From NCBI GenBank assembly GCA_051745935.1, contig JBNJEM010000141.1, positions 1-13,648 on the forward strand: a stretch of 13,648 nucleotides of DNA. The letters are read 5' to 3'. How positions within the stretch are numbered: position 1 is the first letter of the stretch; each line of letters opens with the position of its first letter. Below, piece by piece: positions 1-7,581 of the stretch. Under the pieces are notes generated by a model. That model did not search any database. It had not been told where the DNA came from and saw only the letters and a program-made list of their open reading frames with translations. A program made the translations under genes and the position numbers. The stretch comes from JBNJEM01 sp051745935. Lineage in GTDB: Bacteria > Planctomycetota > Planctomycetia > Pirellulales > Pirellulaceae.

Positions 1-40
1 CCGTAACAATGTGAAAGATTGAAAAACAAGAGAGTGACAC

Positions 41-874
41 ATGCGATGGCTCGTTATCGTGCTCGGCATTTCAGTGTTGTGCCCACGAGGTTCAGGTGCG
101 AGTGACAGCCTGCGCACCGAAGTGGCGATGGGAACCTATCGCTTGGAAAACTCGAAAGCAAGGGGAGTAGGCACGGGGTTCGTGGTAGATCGCCGTGTTT
201 CCAGCGACGAGAAAAGAAAGGAGTTGCTGCTGGTTACCGCGGCTCATGTTTTGCAAAAGACGGAGGGGAACCATGTGCAGCTCATTCTGCACGAACAATC
301 CGAGACTGACCAATGGGTCGCCGCACCGCTGGAACTGAAAATCCGCCAAGACGAGAAATCGCTTTGGCACCAACATCCGAAGTTGGATGTTGCCGTGATG
401 CGGCTTCCGGAGTCGACCAAGTTGGTGGATCCGATCCCGCTGGACAAGCTGGCGGACGGGGACGACTGGCGCGAAGCGCCGCCGGAACCGGGTGAACTGG
501 TTCGCTGTGTGGGATTTCCGCATGCTGCACAGTTTAAGCCGAATCAGGCCGGATTTCCATTGACTCGCCTGGGATGCGTGGCAAGCTATCCACTGCTTCC
601 GTTCAAACATCACGCTACATTTCTCGTGGATTGCAACTTATTTGAAGGGGACAGCGGTGGACCGATTTACATAGAATCACGGCGAGACGGCGGTATGCGG
701 AACAAGATTATCGGACTGGTTCAGGGCCAGCACTTCCTTGACGAGCGATATGATTTGATTTACCAAGACGGACACATACGCAAACGACTTGGGATAGCGA
801 TCGTTATCAACTCCCAAGGGATTTGGGAAACAATCAGGGCGTTGCCGGATAGTGGGGACACCCAACCACAGTGA
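41..874 (+). CDS. Secreted trypsin-like serine protease
   Basis: This encodes a 277-residue chymotrypsin-fold (S1-type) endopeptidase that should act outside the cytoplasm. Residues 1-20 form a short signal peptide: MRW, a hydrophobic stretch, then a small-residue GSGA cleavage region. The catalytic triad is visible as His69 in TAAHV, Asp116 in LDVAVMRL and Ser205 in GDSGGP. The oxyanion-hole glycine context is intact, so the enzyme is probably active. Length fits a single protease domain, with no PDZ or other C-terminal module, so it is not a full DegP/HtrA. The start is the first ATG after a weak purine-rich AAGAGAG sequence. It is the only gene on the plus strand in the left third, and a hairpin plus T-run follows closely, so it is probably monocistronic. 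Its substrate cannot be read from sequence. Fold and activity class are confident; physiological role is unknown. Confidence 0.88.
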   Translation: MRWLVIVLGISVLCPRGSGASDSLRTEVAMGTYRLENSKARGVGTGFVVDRRVSSDEKRKELLLVTAAHVLQKTEGNHVQLILHEQSETDQWVAAPLELKIRQDEKSLWHQHPKLDVAVMRLPESTKLVDPIPLDKLADGDDWREAPPEPGELVRCVGFPHAAQFKPNQAGFPLTRLGCVASYPLLPFKHHATFLVDCNLFEGDSGGPIYIESRRDGGMRNKIIGLVQGQHFLDERYDLIYQDGHIRKRLGIAIVINSQGIWETIRALPDSGDTQPQ

Positions 875-875
875 A

Positions 876-909
876 CAGTGATCCATGGTGTCGATACTGG
901 CGGTTTTTT
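876..909 (+). terminator. Probable Rho-independent terminator of the protease gene
   Basis: Two bases after the protease stop codon, CAGT-(G)-ATC (876-883) can pair with GATACTG (893-899). This gives a seven-pair stem with one bulged G and a nine-base loop. GCGG and then six T (904-909) follow. The stem is modest, but the position directly behind a stop and the T-run support a terminator. Confidence 0.42.
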
Positions 910-1068
910 CGGCGCGTGAGCGACACCGGGTTGGCCTGTGTGTGATACCAAGGCGTTCGATGTGTATCCGCAAGAGACACCGCCGCGCAAGCAGGCCGTC
1001 TCCCACATAGAATGATGGACGCCAAAGCGACGGGAATTTGAGGATTCCAAAACAGTTGGGATAGGAGT

Positions 1069-1373
1069 ATGAGCCATTTTAAAACCACAATGACCGTACG
1101 AGTATGTTTGGTGTTTTGGTTTCTGATGTCAGTCAGTTTGCCGGCACGGGCCGATGAGAACGGTCAACCCGAACGCCTCCATGGCCGTTAAAGAGAGCGT
1201 GCCGGTCGACCCAATCGACGTGGAGAACTTGGTGCAAGTGCTCGATGCAACCTCGCGATATCTGTCGCTCGACCGACGCGAATTGGGATCGCCACTTGGC
1301 TGAGCTGGAGGCTGAAGTCAAGTCTCGCGACAAAGCCAAGCGGAACCCAACGACCACTCCGCGTAAGCGGTAA
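1069..1373 (+). pseudogene. Frame-broken remnant of a small exported protein
   Basis: Three short reading frames follow one another on the plus strand. Frame A (1069-1191) begins with a clear signal peptide: hydrophobic core VCLVFWFLMSV, then a SLPARA-DE cleavage region. It stops after 40 codons. Frame B (open from about 1154, TGA at 1301) reads acidic and helical, including VDPIDVENLVQVLDATSRY. Frame C (open through 1245, TAA at 1371) reads NWDRHLAELEAEVKSRDKAK and ends in a basic tail. Spliced at two frameshifts, near 1155-1190 and 1270-1285, they would give one exported protein of about 100 residues with a charged helical C-terminus. A GGAG sits only one base before the first ATG, so initiation may instead use the ATG at 1090. 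No family is recognised. Alternatives are sequencing error or chance open frames. A minus-strand open frame also covers 1133-1357 but reads less like a protein. Confidence 0.35.
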
Positions 1374-1407
1374 ACGTAAAGTTAAAAGTCAAGACCTGCC
1401 CCCAGGC
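1374..1407. repeat. REP/transposase-end-like sequence
   Basis: Directly after the remnant's last stop, the minus strand reads GGGGGCAGGTCTTGACTTTT and continues AACTTTACG. From memory, this is very close to the GGGGTCAGGTCTTGACTTTT-type ends often found beside REP-associated (IS200-like, Y1) transposase genes in Planctomycetes and other bacteria. No transposase is present here, so it would be a leftover end or a solitary repeat. The identification rests on recalled similarity, not on a second copy in this window. Confidence 0.3.
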
Positions 1408-1525
1408 CCCGCAGACCCCGACCCATCGGCCATGCAACCATGTCCGCGGCTGTCGAGAGCTGGTCCGCTCGAAGAGCGCTCAGCCCCGGCAGGGGTGGTG
1501 ATTGGCGGCTGAAATCGACTTAACC

Positions 1526-1540
1526 CCCGCTAGCCGCGGG
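1526..1540 (-). terminator. Weak hairpin downstream of the heparinase-like gene
   Basis: CCCGC (1526-1530) pairs with GCGGG (1536-1540) around a five-base loop, six bases beyond the end of the minus-strand heparinase-like gene. No T-run follows on the minus strand, so intrinsic termination is doubtful. The remaining DNA from 1408 to 1525 shows nothing I can name. Confidence 0.2.
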
Positions 1541-1546
1541 AAGCCT

Positions 1547-3682
1547 CTACAATTCGAGCCACGTTGGCACCTCGAAGGACGTCGTAACGCCGTCAATCTG
1601 TAGATCGAGTTGGCCGGGCTTCGTAAGACGGTACCCGATTTTGGGTGGCGTCGACGGATCGCCGTCGGAGGCGGTAAGGACGTGCAGGAAGACGGTCCGC
1701 GTGTCGCCGGCGGCGGGATCGACCTGTACCACGTGGCCGCCAAACTTCTTGTGATACGCGTTGCCCTCCACGGCGCCGCGGGCCGTGCCGTCGGCGTCAA
1801 AGGCCTCCGCCTTTCCTTCGGAATGGACAATGACGGAGAACTCACGCGGCAACACGGTCTGGCAAAACAGTCGCGCTTGTTTGTCCGCTGGTTCGAGGCG
1901 CGGTTCGGCCCAGTTAAGGTCCGGGCGCTCACCGACAACCGTCAACAACCGGTCGCTGACTTTCGGAGCATTCGCGGTATGGAGCTGCCATTGGCGGCGG
2001 ATCTCCGACTTCACGGTCTCAACGATATCCAGCACCACAAGATGCTTGTTCTCCAGCCACACGAATTCGCGTGTCCACTGCTTGCACTTGTTCGAAGGGT
2101 TGGTTTTGGTAAGGTCCGCCCGGCAGCGGGATTCGGCCGGCGTAACGCGCCAATCGGTAATCGTGGCCACGTCCATGCCATTTCGCTCGCGAATGGCCTG
2201 CCACTGGGCCCACGTAGCGTGGTCGGATTTCATGCCGCGTCGCGTTTGCTGGTCGCCGCGATCCCCCGGTACGGCAGGATCGGTCATCAGCACCACGTTG
2301 GTCGAGATGCAGTTGCGGTGATACTGATCGGGGGCGGAGTCGTACGATCCATACCGCCCGCTCCGCGTCGCCAGTGGGGTGAGCTTAAACACCTGGAACT
2401 CACCGGCGGAGACACCGCCGTGTACGTTGATCGGATCGCCGCAACGGAAGAAGACGTGCGTCGCCGTGTCGGGCTCCCCGGGCTTTGGCCAGTCGCTGCG
2501 AAAGAAACCGTAGCCGCAGCTCTCGCGGCCGAACAATTCGGCCAGCGGCAGTTCAGTTAGCGGCTTCGGCTCGAGCGTCGAATCGCGAGAGATGGCGTTG
2601 TGCGCGTACTCCGCGTGATATAGCCCCGGGCCGCACCTCCCCAACCATCGCTGCGACCACGCCCGCCCGTAGCCGTTGCGGGTCACATAGCTGGCGATGT
2701 CCAGACCCTGGCAGAACTGGTCGTGCGTCTGCCAGGTTCCACGATACTGGTCGTTGATGTCGGGAAAGGCAAAGCCGGGCCGCAGCGACCAAAGGTAGAA
2801 TCGCACGATGCCGTCGAGCCAGTCGCCCTGATTTTCGCGAATCCACGGGTGCGGGTTGTGTCCGGTGGCTGACCACCAGGCGGCGGCGATGCTTGGCAGA
2901 TCAACGTAGGTGTAGTACATCGTATACGTAGCCCCGGTCGCGGCGCCGTCCACCCACTCATAGGCCTGAAAATAATCGCGGACGCCCCACTCGCGAAACA
3001 GCTCCAGGTAGCCGTCCGCTCTGTCGCTGACGCCTGTAAGCGCGATGCCGGCCAGCGTGACGCCAGCCAAGGCGCCCGGTGTGCGGCTGTAAAAGTACGG
3101 CGCCCGACCGCCGCGGATGTGGGCCACCGCGTCGTCCGCGGCCTGTTCAATCTTGGCGATCGTCGCCTTGCGTGTCGCGTCATCAAGTTCGGGATAGAGC
3201 CAGTCGAACAGCGTCGCCAACCGCATCAGCGCCAACCCGCGACCGCTCCAGCTGCCGCCCGTGGCGTCCATTTTCTTAAGTCCCGCGATCGCCGTCTCCA
3301 GGTCTTCCTGTTCTCCGTCCAGCATCCAGAGGATGGCTCTGCCCAGCGGCCGGCTGCGCCACTTTTGGCGAATGCCGTCGAATTCCGGCTGTTCGGCCGC
3401 GACGCGAAGTTTGTCCACGGTAAGCCCGTCGAAGTTGTCCCGGCGGATGAAGATTCGCGGGCGGACGGCGAGGATTTCCGCGTCAAATGGGTTGCCCTCC
3501 GCGGCAGCGGACGCCGTCTCGGCGGCCAGTGCGGGGCTGTTGTCAATCGCTGTCCCAACCATCCCGAGGAAGAAAGTTAGAATCATACAAGTCAAGGCCA
3601 GGCACTGACGGTGTCTGAAAGGAACGGCGTCCGAAAGCGCAGTGCGAGGATTCCAGACGCGTATGGACGGTTGCGGTTTCAT
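1547..3682 (-). CDS. Exported heparinase II/III-like polysaccharide lyase
   Basis: This 711-residue protein has the two-part layout of the heparinase II/III group (PL12/15/17/21-like). It has an alpha-helical toroid (about residues 75-385), then a beta-sandwich (about 386-705). Members cleave uronic-acid polysaccharides by beta-elimination. A long N-region plus hydrophobic core (27-45) and ALAA near residue 54 indicate a signal peptide. Family-like landmarks are the Tyr/Trp-rich helical stretch YTYVDLPSIAAAWW (257-270), the sandwich-entry motif around His421 (INVHGGVSAGEFQVF) followed by SGRYGSY, NVVLMTDP (462-469) and RQWQLHT (563-569). The usual H-x-D pair after the conserved His reads G-G-V-S, so metal or substrate contacts may differ. 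AAAGGA lies about 8 bases before the ATG, supporting this start. It is separated from the upstream minus-strand gene by 340 bases and probably has its own promoter. Substrate (heparinoid, alginate or other uronan) cannot be assigned. Confidence 0.78.
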   Translation of the reverse strand: MKPQPSIRVWNPRTALSDAVPFRHRQCLALTCMILTFFLGMVGTAIDNSPALAAETASAAAEGNPFDAEILAVRPRIFIRRDNFDGLTVDKLRVAAEQPEFDGIRQKWRSRPLGRAILWMLDGEQEDLETAIAGLKKMDATGGSWSGRGLALMRLATLFDWLYPELDDATRKATIAKIEQAADDAVAHIRGGRAPYFYSRTPGALAGVTLAGIALTGVSDRADGYLELFREWGVRDYFQAYEWVDGAATGATYTMYYTYVDLPSIAAAWWSATGHNPHPWIRENQGDWLDGIVRFYLWSLRPGFAFPDINDQYRGTWQTHDQFCQGLDIASYVTRNGYGRAWSQRWLGRCGPGLYHAEYAHNAISRDSTLEPKPLTELPLAELFGRESCGYGFFRSDWPKPGEPDTATHVFFRCGDPINVHGGVSAGEFQVFKLTPLATRSGRYGSYDSAPDQYHRNCISTNVVLMTDPAVPGDRGDQQTRRGMKSDHATWAQWQAIRERNGMDVATITDWRVTPAESRCRADLTKTNPSNKCKQWTREFVWLENKHLVVLDIVETVKSEIRRQWQLHTANAPKVSDRLLTVVGERPDLNWAEPRLEPADKQARLFCQTVLPREFSVIVHSEGKAEAFDADGTARGAVEGNAYHKKFGGHVVQVDPAAGDTRTVFLHVLTASDGDPSTPPKIGYRLTKPGQLDLQIDGVTTSFEVPTWLEL

Positions 3683-3795
3683 GTTGAATTCCTTTGTGTT
3701 GAAACACTATTCTTGCGCTGCCGCTGAATGTGTTGGTTCAGCGTGAATTGGAAAGCCGGGCGTTTTGGCTTAGCGGGTTGAAAGGGATCGGTTTA

Positions 3796-3984
3796 CGGGT
3801 TCCTCTTGTCCGCGACCGGTCGGTTCTGTGTTACCGATTTCTTGGCTTCATCAGCCCCGATGACCGGTTCCTCAGCTAGCTCCGCAGCCGGTTCAGGTTA
3901 CCCGCCTTTGGCGTAACCGTTCATGGCCAGGGAGCAACGGAACCGCTAATGAACGCTGATATTCAAGTGTTCATCAGACACTGC
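3796..3984 (-). promoter_or_regulatory. Highly structured leader upstream of the heparinase-like gene
   Basis: The 340 bases between the two large minus-strand genes hold dense inverted repeats. CGTTCAT (3918-3924) pairs with ATGAACG (3949-3955). GGTTAC..GCC (3896-3906) pairs with GGCGTAACC (3910-3918) around TTT. GACCGGT (3862-3868) pairs with ACCGGTC (3815-3821) and encloses two small hairpins, GGCT/AGCC (3844-3856) and TCGGT/ACCGA (3820-3837), as in a three-way junction. Read on the minus strand this would be part of the 5' leader of the heparinase-like mRNA, ending about 115 bases before its start. It matches no riboswitch consensus I know. An overlapping minus-strand open stretch (3924-3793) carries an in-frame TAA at codon 9, so it could instead be a decayed coding fragment. 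Confidence 0.35.
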
Positions 3985-4012
3985 GTATTATTATAATTAT
4001 CAGGCATCAAAA
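3985..4012 (-). promoter_or_regulatory. AT-rich promoter-like block
   Basis: On the minus strand an exact TATAAT (3995-3990) lies inside an AT-only run, overlapped by TAATAC (3990-3985). TTTTGA (4012-4007) sits 16 bases upstream of TAATAC. The block is unusually AT-rich for this window. It lies just past the stop of the large GH-A-like gene and about 300 bases before the heparinase-like start, as expected for that gene's promoter. Planctomycete promoter consensus is poorly defined, so this is tentative. Confidence 0.3.
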
Positions 4013-4022
4013 CGAGACCGCT

Positions 4023-7000
4023 CTATTCAAAAGCGAATTCGAGCTCGTTCGGCCAGTGGGACACCCAATTGGGATGAAAGCTCGGACTGATCCCTTCGGC
4101 GGCGGAGCGGCCGCGGGGAAGTTCCATCGCCGGGCCTCGCGTTTCATGATTCACGCGAAAGCTGAATTTCACGCGATCACCAGCGTCGCGCAGTTTTTTG
4201 ACATGTGGAATCTCGCTCCACGGCAACGCACACTCGACGATCCGCGTCCCCGATACATAACGCACTTCGAGCTTGCCTTCAGCCGGCCCCTCTCGAGGCG
4301 ATTTGGGTTGCCGGGGATAAAAGTGCTTGTAGGTCATTCCCGGCAGCCACTGCCGCCAGATTTCAGTCCCGCCGCCGTATTCCTTCGCGACCTTATTGAG
4401 CGCGAACTCGTAGTCGGTCGTCTTGTACCACACGAACTTCGGCATCCGGCCGGGCAAATGGCTTTCCCAACCGTCCTCGCCCAACGGGATCGCATTAAAA
4501 CCGATCAAGACATTGTCCCGCGCGATCTGCGGCATGCTGCTGGGGATGTCGGGCCAGCGGCGGTAACTGAAACGCCTCACTCCGTCGGGCCAATGGTGCT
4601 CGCGCAACGTCTCGTGCTCCCCCAACTCCACCTGGCGCCCCCGTCCATCGACTGGTTCGTAAGACGTTTCGGGATAGAAGTCGTCATTGGGATCCCGGGT
4701 TGCGAATCGTTTGGTGCCGTCCTGCGGCGTGTCATCGGCGATCTTGGCGGCGAAATAGAAATAGTCTTCGTCGTGCGCCACGTAGCCGACCGCCGATCCT
4801 TCAGACTGCCGCGACTCGAAATTCTCAAATGGGTACAGCATGGCCTGCTCGAAGCCCGAACCCCCTTGGCCACCAACACGGATTAGCTGTGGCAGCGTTC
4901 CTTTCCAATCATCCAACTTGCCGTCAACGTCGACTGTACGACGAGCAATGACGTTCACCCGCATTGACTCGCTATGGCGAGCGATGCCATCCTGGCCCCC
5001 GTCGAACGTGAGCTCCAGCGGGTATATATTGGCGGGAACCGCCGAGCCGCCGGTAACCTTCACATCGACCCACTTTCGCTCCCGCGGTTCAAACGAAAGT
5101 TGCTCCGGGTATTCGATCTCTAATTCTCCCAATCGCACCCGAAGGCGACCTTCAAGTGGGTGGTTGCGCTGACTGGTCAATCGCAACCTGAAGACCGGTT
5201 TTGACGCAATCGGAGCCGTCATGTCGTAAGCAACTGTTTCCAGGGTTTCAAGACCCTCAATTTCCGCCTTTCGCAGTGCTTTCAGTAACGCTGAAAAACT
5301 GCCCGACTCCGTCGGATCCCCTCGCAGGAAAACTGCCTGCTCGTTGAGCGCGAGCGTCACCGTCTTCTTGGCCGCCTCGATGGGATTGCCATAATGGTCG
5401 TAAACCGTGCAACTTGCCGGCAGATCGAGCGCCATGGTGACGCCGGTCAACGGCATGGGAGATTCTATCTGTCGGATCAATTCGGACCGTTTATCAACCG
5501 CGTCTTCAGGCAGATCAGCCAGTTCTTTACGCAGTTCCCGTTTCGCTGAAAGTTCATCGAAGCTGCGAACCGTATCGAACAGCACGCCGGTTGTCTTTTT
5601 GCCGCCGAAAAGCGGCGCAATGTCGCCCACCAGCACGACCGTGCCGTCGTCGGGGTTATCGTTGAGCCCGTCGAACACGAAAACCCAAGGCAGTCCGTTG
5701 CGAAAGAGGATCTCCTTGAAATCCCGTTCGCCGATGAAATGCTGAACCGTCCCATAGGAGGCCGCCAGCGGCCGCGACTCGATGAAGCGATCGATCTCGC
5801 GTTCCCCATCCTTTGTGTGGATCATTTCCTCGCCCACACGATGGTGACTGAGCGTGGAGACCGCATTGCGGCTTAAACTGCCCAGCGAGCGATCGTAGCC
5901 AGCCGCCCGATTGGTTGCCACCACTCCCAGAAAACGATCGTCCGTGTTTGCTGTCCACGATTCCGTGTCCCAAATCCGCACGCGTCCCTTGTAATGTGTT
6001 CGATCGTTCCAGTCCGGATAGAGGACCGGGGCGCGAAGACCTTGATAATGGATTGAACAGAAATCGAGATACGGCAAGAAGTCGTCGCTGCCATCCGGGA
6101 ATAGTTTGTCGAGGGTATTGGTCGATGAATCGCACCCGCCGACCAGCACGTCGACATCCGCATCGCGACGCGCACGGAAAACCGCGTCTCCCATCCGCTT
6201 GTACAGTTCGCGATAGCGGGGAATGTCCGCGGCCCAACCCGAAATACTCAATCCCTCCCACGGCTCGTTCCACAACATAAACCCGGTTATCGGGCCCTTG
6301 GGCCAGCCATATTCGCAGGCCAACTCGTAAACGAACTTCTGGTACTCGTCGTCACGTTCCGGAAGCCAACAGAGATCCTGTTTGCCGCGACGCATCACGG
6401 CGTTTTCGTCCAGGTGGGGGCGTCCACGTCCGAGCGGTTGGAACCTGGTACCGGCCCCGATCTCGGCGATGCAGGTGACCTTGTGCTCATGCATTTCCTT
6501 CAGGTCGTGCTCCACCCGTTCCATGAGCCGATCGTAGCGGGGTTCCTCCTCTTTCGTAATGAAGCTCACGCCATAGCGAACCGCTTGAATGCCCAGCCGC
6601 TCCAAGATCGCGGCCGGCATGTGTTCCAGACACTGCTTCGGATATTGAATCCGCTGATTGAGCGGTTTGAACGTCCGCACCGCACTGGTCAAGAATTGTC
6701 GACCGTGCTCCTGCAAATCGACGACAAACCCATATCCCCCCTTCGTGGAAGCCATCGGCGGTTGAGCCGTGATGTTACGCCAACCCTGGGGATCCAGGTT
6801 CACGGACAGTGGGACAGAGCCGACCACCTCCAGCCGGCGCAGCTCCGGGTACCACTGGTCGCCCGGCACGCCGCTTTGACTATAGCGAATGACTTCAATC
6901 TTTCCCTCGGCCGCCAAGGGTGCATCCGTCAGATTCTCAATCTGGAACGTAAACCGCGGCTGTTCGCCCTCGTGATAAACATTGCCAGGTACGTTCGACT

Positions 7001-7250
7001 TGATCATCACGACCTTAAAGGGTCCTTGCAGTTTCCACTTCGGCGAGGTGCCGGAACTCGGATAGTTGGTTTCCTGCGGATCAAGACCAAAACACTCATG
7101 ATAGTTATGCATGTCCGACAACACGCCCCACCCGGCGTGAACAGTCCGGATCTCCGCGCCGAGTATCAACAGCAGGACAGTTAAACCGGCTGCCAATCGT
7201 AGCAAGCAAACACGCGAGCCCGTGGAAACATTACAGAAATATCGGTCCAT
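4023..7250 (-). CDS. Exported GH-A-like TIM-barrel hydrolase with CBM9-like domain
   Basis: The protein has 1075 residues. I place the start at the ATG at 7250, which has AAGGA eight bases upstream and opens a clean signal peptide (hydrophobic 15-31, cut near VHA-GW at 39). The frame stays open to an ATG at 7313, but that lies inside a palindromic repeat. After an Ig/beta-sandwich-like segment (about 75-195), residues 210-525 look like a clan GH-A TIM barrel. Putative acid/base Glu329 is in LWNEP, His401 in SIHYQG, and putative nucleophile Glu430 in WDTESW. Further beta-rich segments (525-770) follow, then a CBM9-like domain from about 773 (VDVDGKLDDW, then DEDYFYFAAKI) to the end. Role is inferred as hydrolysis of an extracellular glycan with carbohydrate anchoring. 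GH39, GH42 and GH5 are distant comparisons and I cannot assign a family. Its distance from neighbouring genes suggests separate transcription. Confidence 0.72.
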   Translation of the reverse strand: MDRYFCNVSTGSRVCLLRLAAGLTVLLLILGAEIRTVHAGWGVLSDMHNYHECFGLDPQETNYPSSGTSPKWKLQGPFKVVMIKSNVPGNVYHEGEQPRFTFQIENLTDAPLAAEGKIEVIRYSQSGVPGDQWYPELRRLEVVGSVPLSVNLDPQGWRNITAQPPMASTKGGYGFVVDLQEHGRQFLTSAVRTFKPLNQRIQYPKQCLEHMPAAILERLGIQAVRYGVSFITKEEEPRYDRLMERVEHDLKEMHEHKVTCIAEIGAGTRFQPLGRGRPHLDENAVMRRGKQDLCWLPERDDEYQKFVYELACEYGWPKGPITGFMLWNEPWEGLSISGWAADIPRYRELYKRMGDAVFRARRDADVDVLVGGCDSSTNTLDKLFPDGSDDFLPYLDFCSIHYQGLRAPVLYPDWNDRTHYKGRVRIWDTESWTANTDDRFLGVVATNRAAGYDRSLGSLSRNAVSTLSHHRVGEEMIHTKDGEREIDRFIESRPLAASYGTVQHFIGERDFKEILFRNGLPWVFVFDGLNDNPDDGTVVLVGDIAPLFGGKKTTGVLFDTVRSFDELSAKRELRKELADLPEDAVDKRSELIRQIESPMPLTGVTMALDLPASCTVYDHYGNPIEAAKKTVTLALNEQAVFLRGDPTESGSFSALLKALRKAEIEGLETLETVAYDMTAPIASKPVFRLRLTSQRNHPLEGRLRVRLGELEIEYPEQLSFEPRERKWVDVKVTGGSAVPANIYPLELTFDGGQDGIARHSESMRVNVIARRTVDVDGKLDDWKGTLPQLIRVGGQGGSGFEQAMLYPFENFESRQSEGSAVGYVAHDEDYFYFAAKIADDTPQDGTKRFATRDPNDDFYPETSYEPVDGRGRQVELGEHETLREHHWPDGVRRFSYRRWPDIPSSMPQIARDNVLIGFNAIPLGEDGWESHLPGRMPKFVWYKTTDYEFALNKVAKEYGGGTEIWRQWLPGMTYKHFYPRQPKSPREGPAEGKLEVRYVSGTRIVECALPWSEIPHVKKLRDAGDRVKFSFRVNHETRGPAMELPRGRSAAEGISPSFHPNWVSHWPNELEFAFE

Positions 7251-7291
7251 TGAACGATTCCTTGTAACATTGCAGCCGTCCAAGGAACGGC

Positions 7292-7359
7292 TTAGAGTCT
7301 TAGGCCGTAACATGCGCGCACCGTGCGCGCATCCTTGACGTGAGCGACCAACGGGAGCG
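7292..7359. repeat. Palindromic repeat element, copy A
   Basis: Bases 7292-7346 match 13593-13647 at 48 of 55 positions in the same orientation, without gaps. The core is a perfect 10-bp inverted repeat: ATGCGCGCAC (7312-7321), one spacer base, then its complement (7323-7332). A 17-base module, AGCGACCAACGGGAGCG (7343-7359), overlaps the right end and recurs exactly at 13526-13542. It carries no coding information of its own. The alternative upstream start codon of the minus-strand GH-A-like gene (7313) falls inside the palindrome, which argues against that start. Confidence 0.75.
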
Positions 7360-7480
7360 TCCCCATCCCTGTGCGGTGTCCCTATTTGGTTGGCGGCGCT
7401 GCCGCCTTAGCAACAGCTTTCGCATTTCGCAAGCCCCACGTTTGTGCATCCCTGCGAACAGCGGAAAAATCCGGCTTGAT

Positions 7481-7504
7481 GGTGACGCGTCAGCCGCGTG
7501 AACC
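7481..7504. repeat. REP-like hairpin in a gene-free stretch
   Basis: GGT-G-ACGCG (7481-7489) pairs with CGCGT-GA-ACC (7495-7504) around TCAGC. The gene-free DNA from 7360 to 7581 otherwise shows only a second small palindrome just to its right (CGCAT/ATGCG, 7600-7611). It looks like accumulated intergenic repeat DNA. No promoter or gene is convincing here. Confidence 0.4.
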
Positions 7505-7581
7505 AGGGACTTTTGTTCGTTTTGGGTGGCGTGTGCAGTTTACTGGTGATGTTCCCACCGCATAAACGCTTTCTTGTTTAC

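Noticed and set aside
41..874. Full HtrA/DegP protease
   Set aside because: The triad is present but no PDZ domain follows; the protein ends soon after the protease domain.
1610..2560. Long plus-strand open frame opposite the heparinase-like gene
   Set aside because: It is a shadow of the minus-strand gene: no family features, composition typical of antisense frames in GC-rich DNA, and no ribosome binding site.
3796..3870. Hammerhead-like core (CTGATGA followed by GAAA) on the minus strand
   Set aside because: The six bases between the two boxes cannot form stem II, and no U-H cleavage site follows a proper stem III.
4056..4886. 276-codon plus-strand open frame opposite the GH-A-like gene
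   Set aside because: It overlaps the CBM9-like coding region antisense, and the translation has no recognisable domain.
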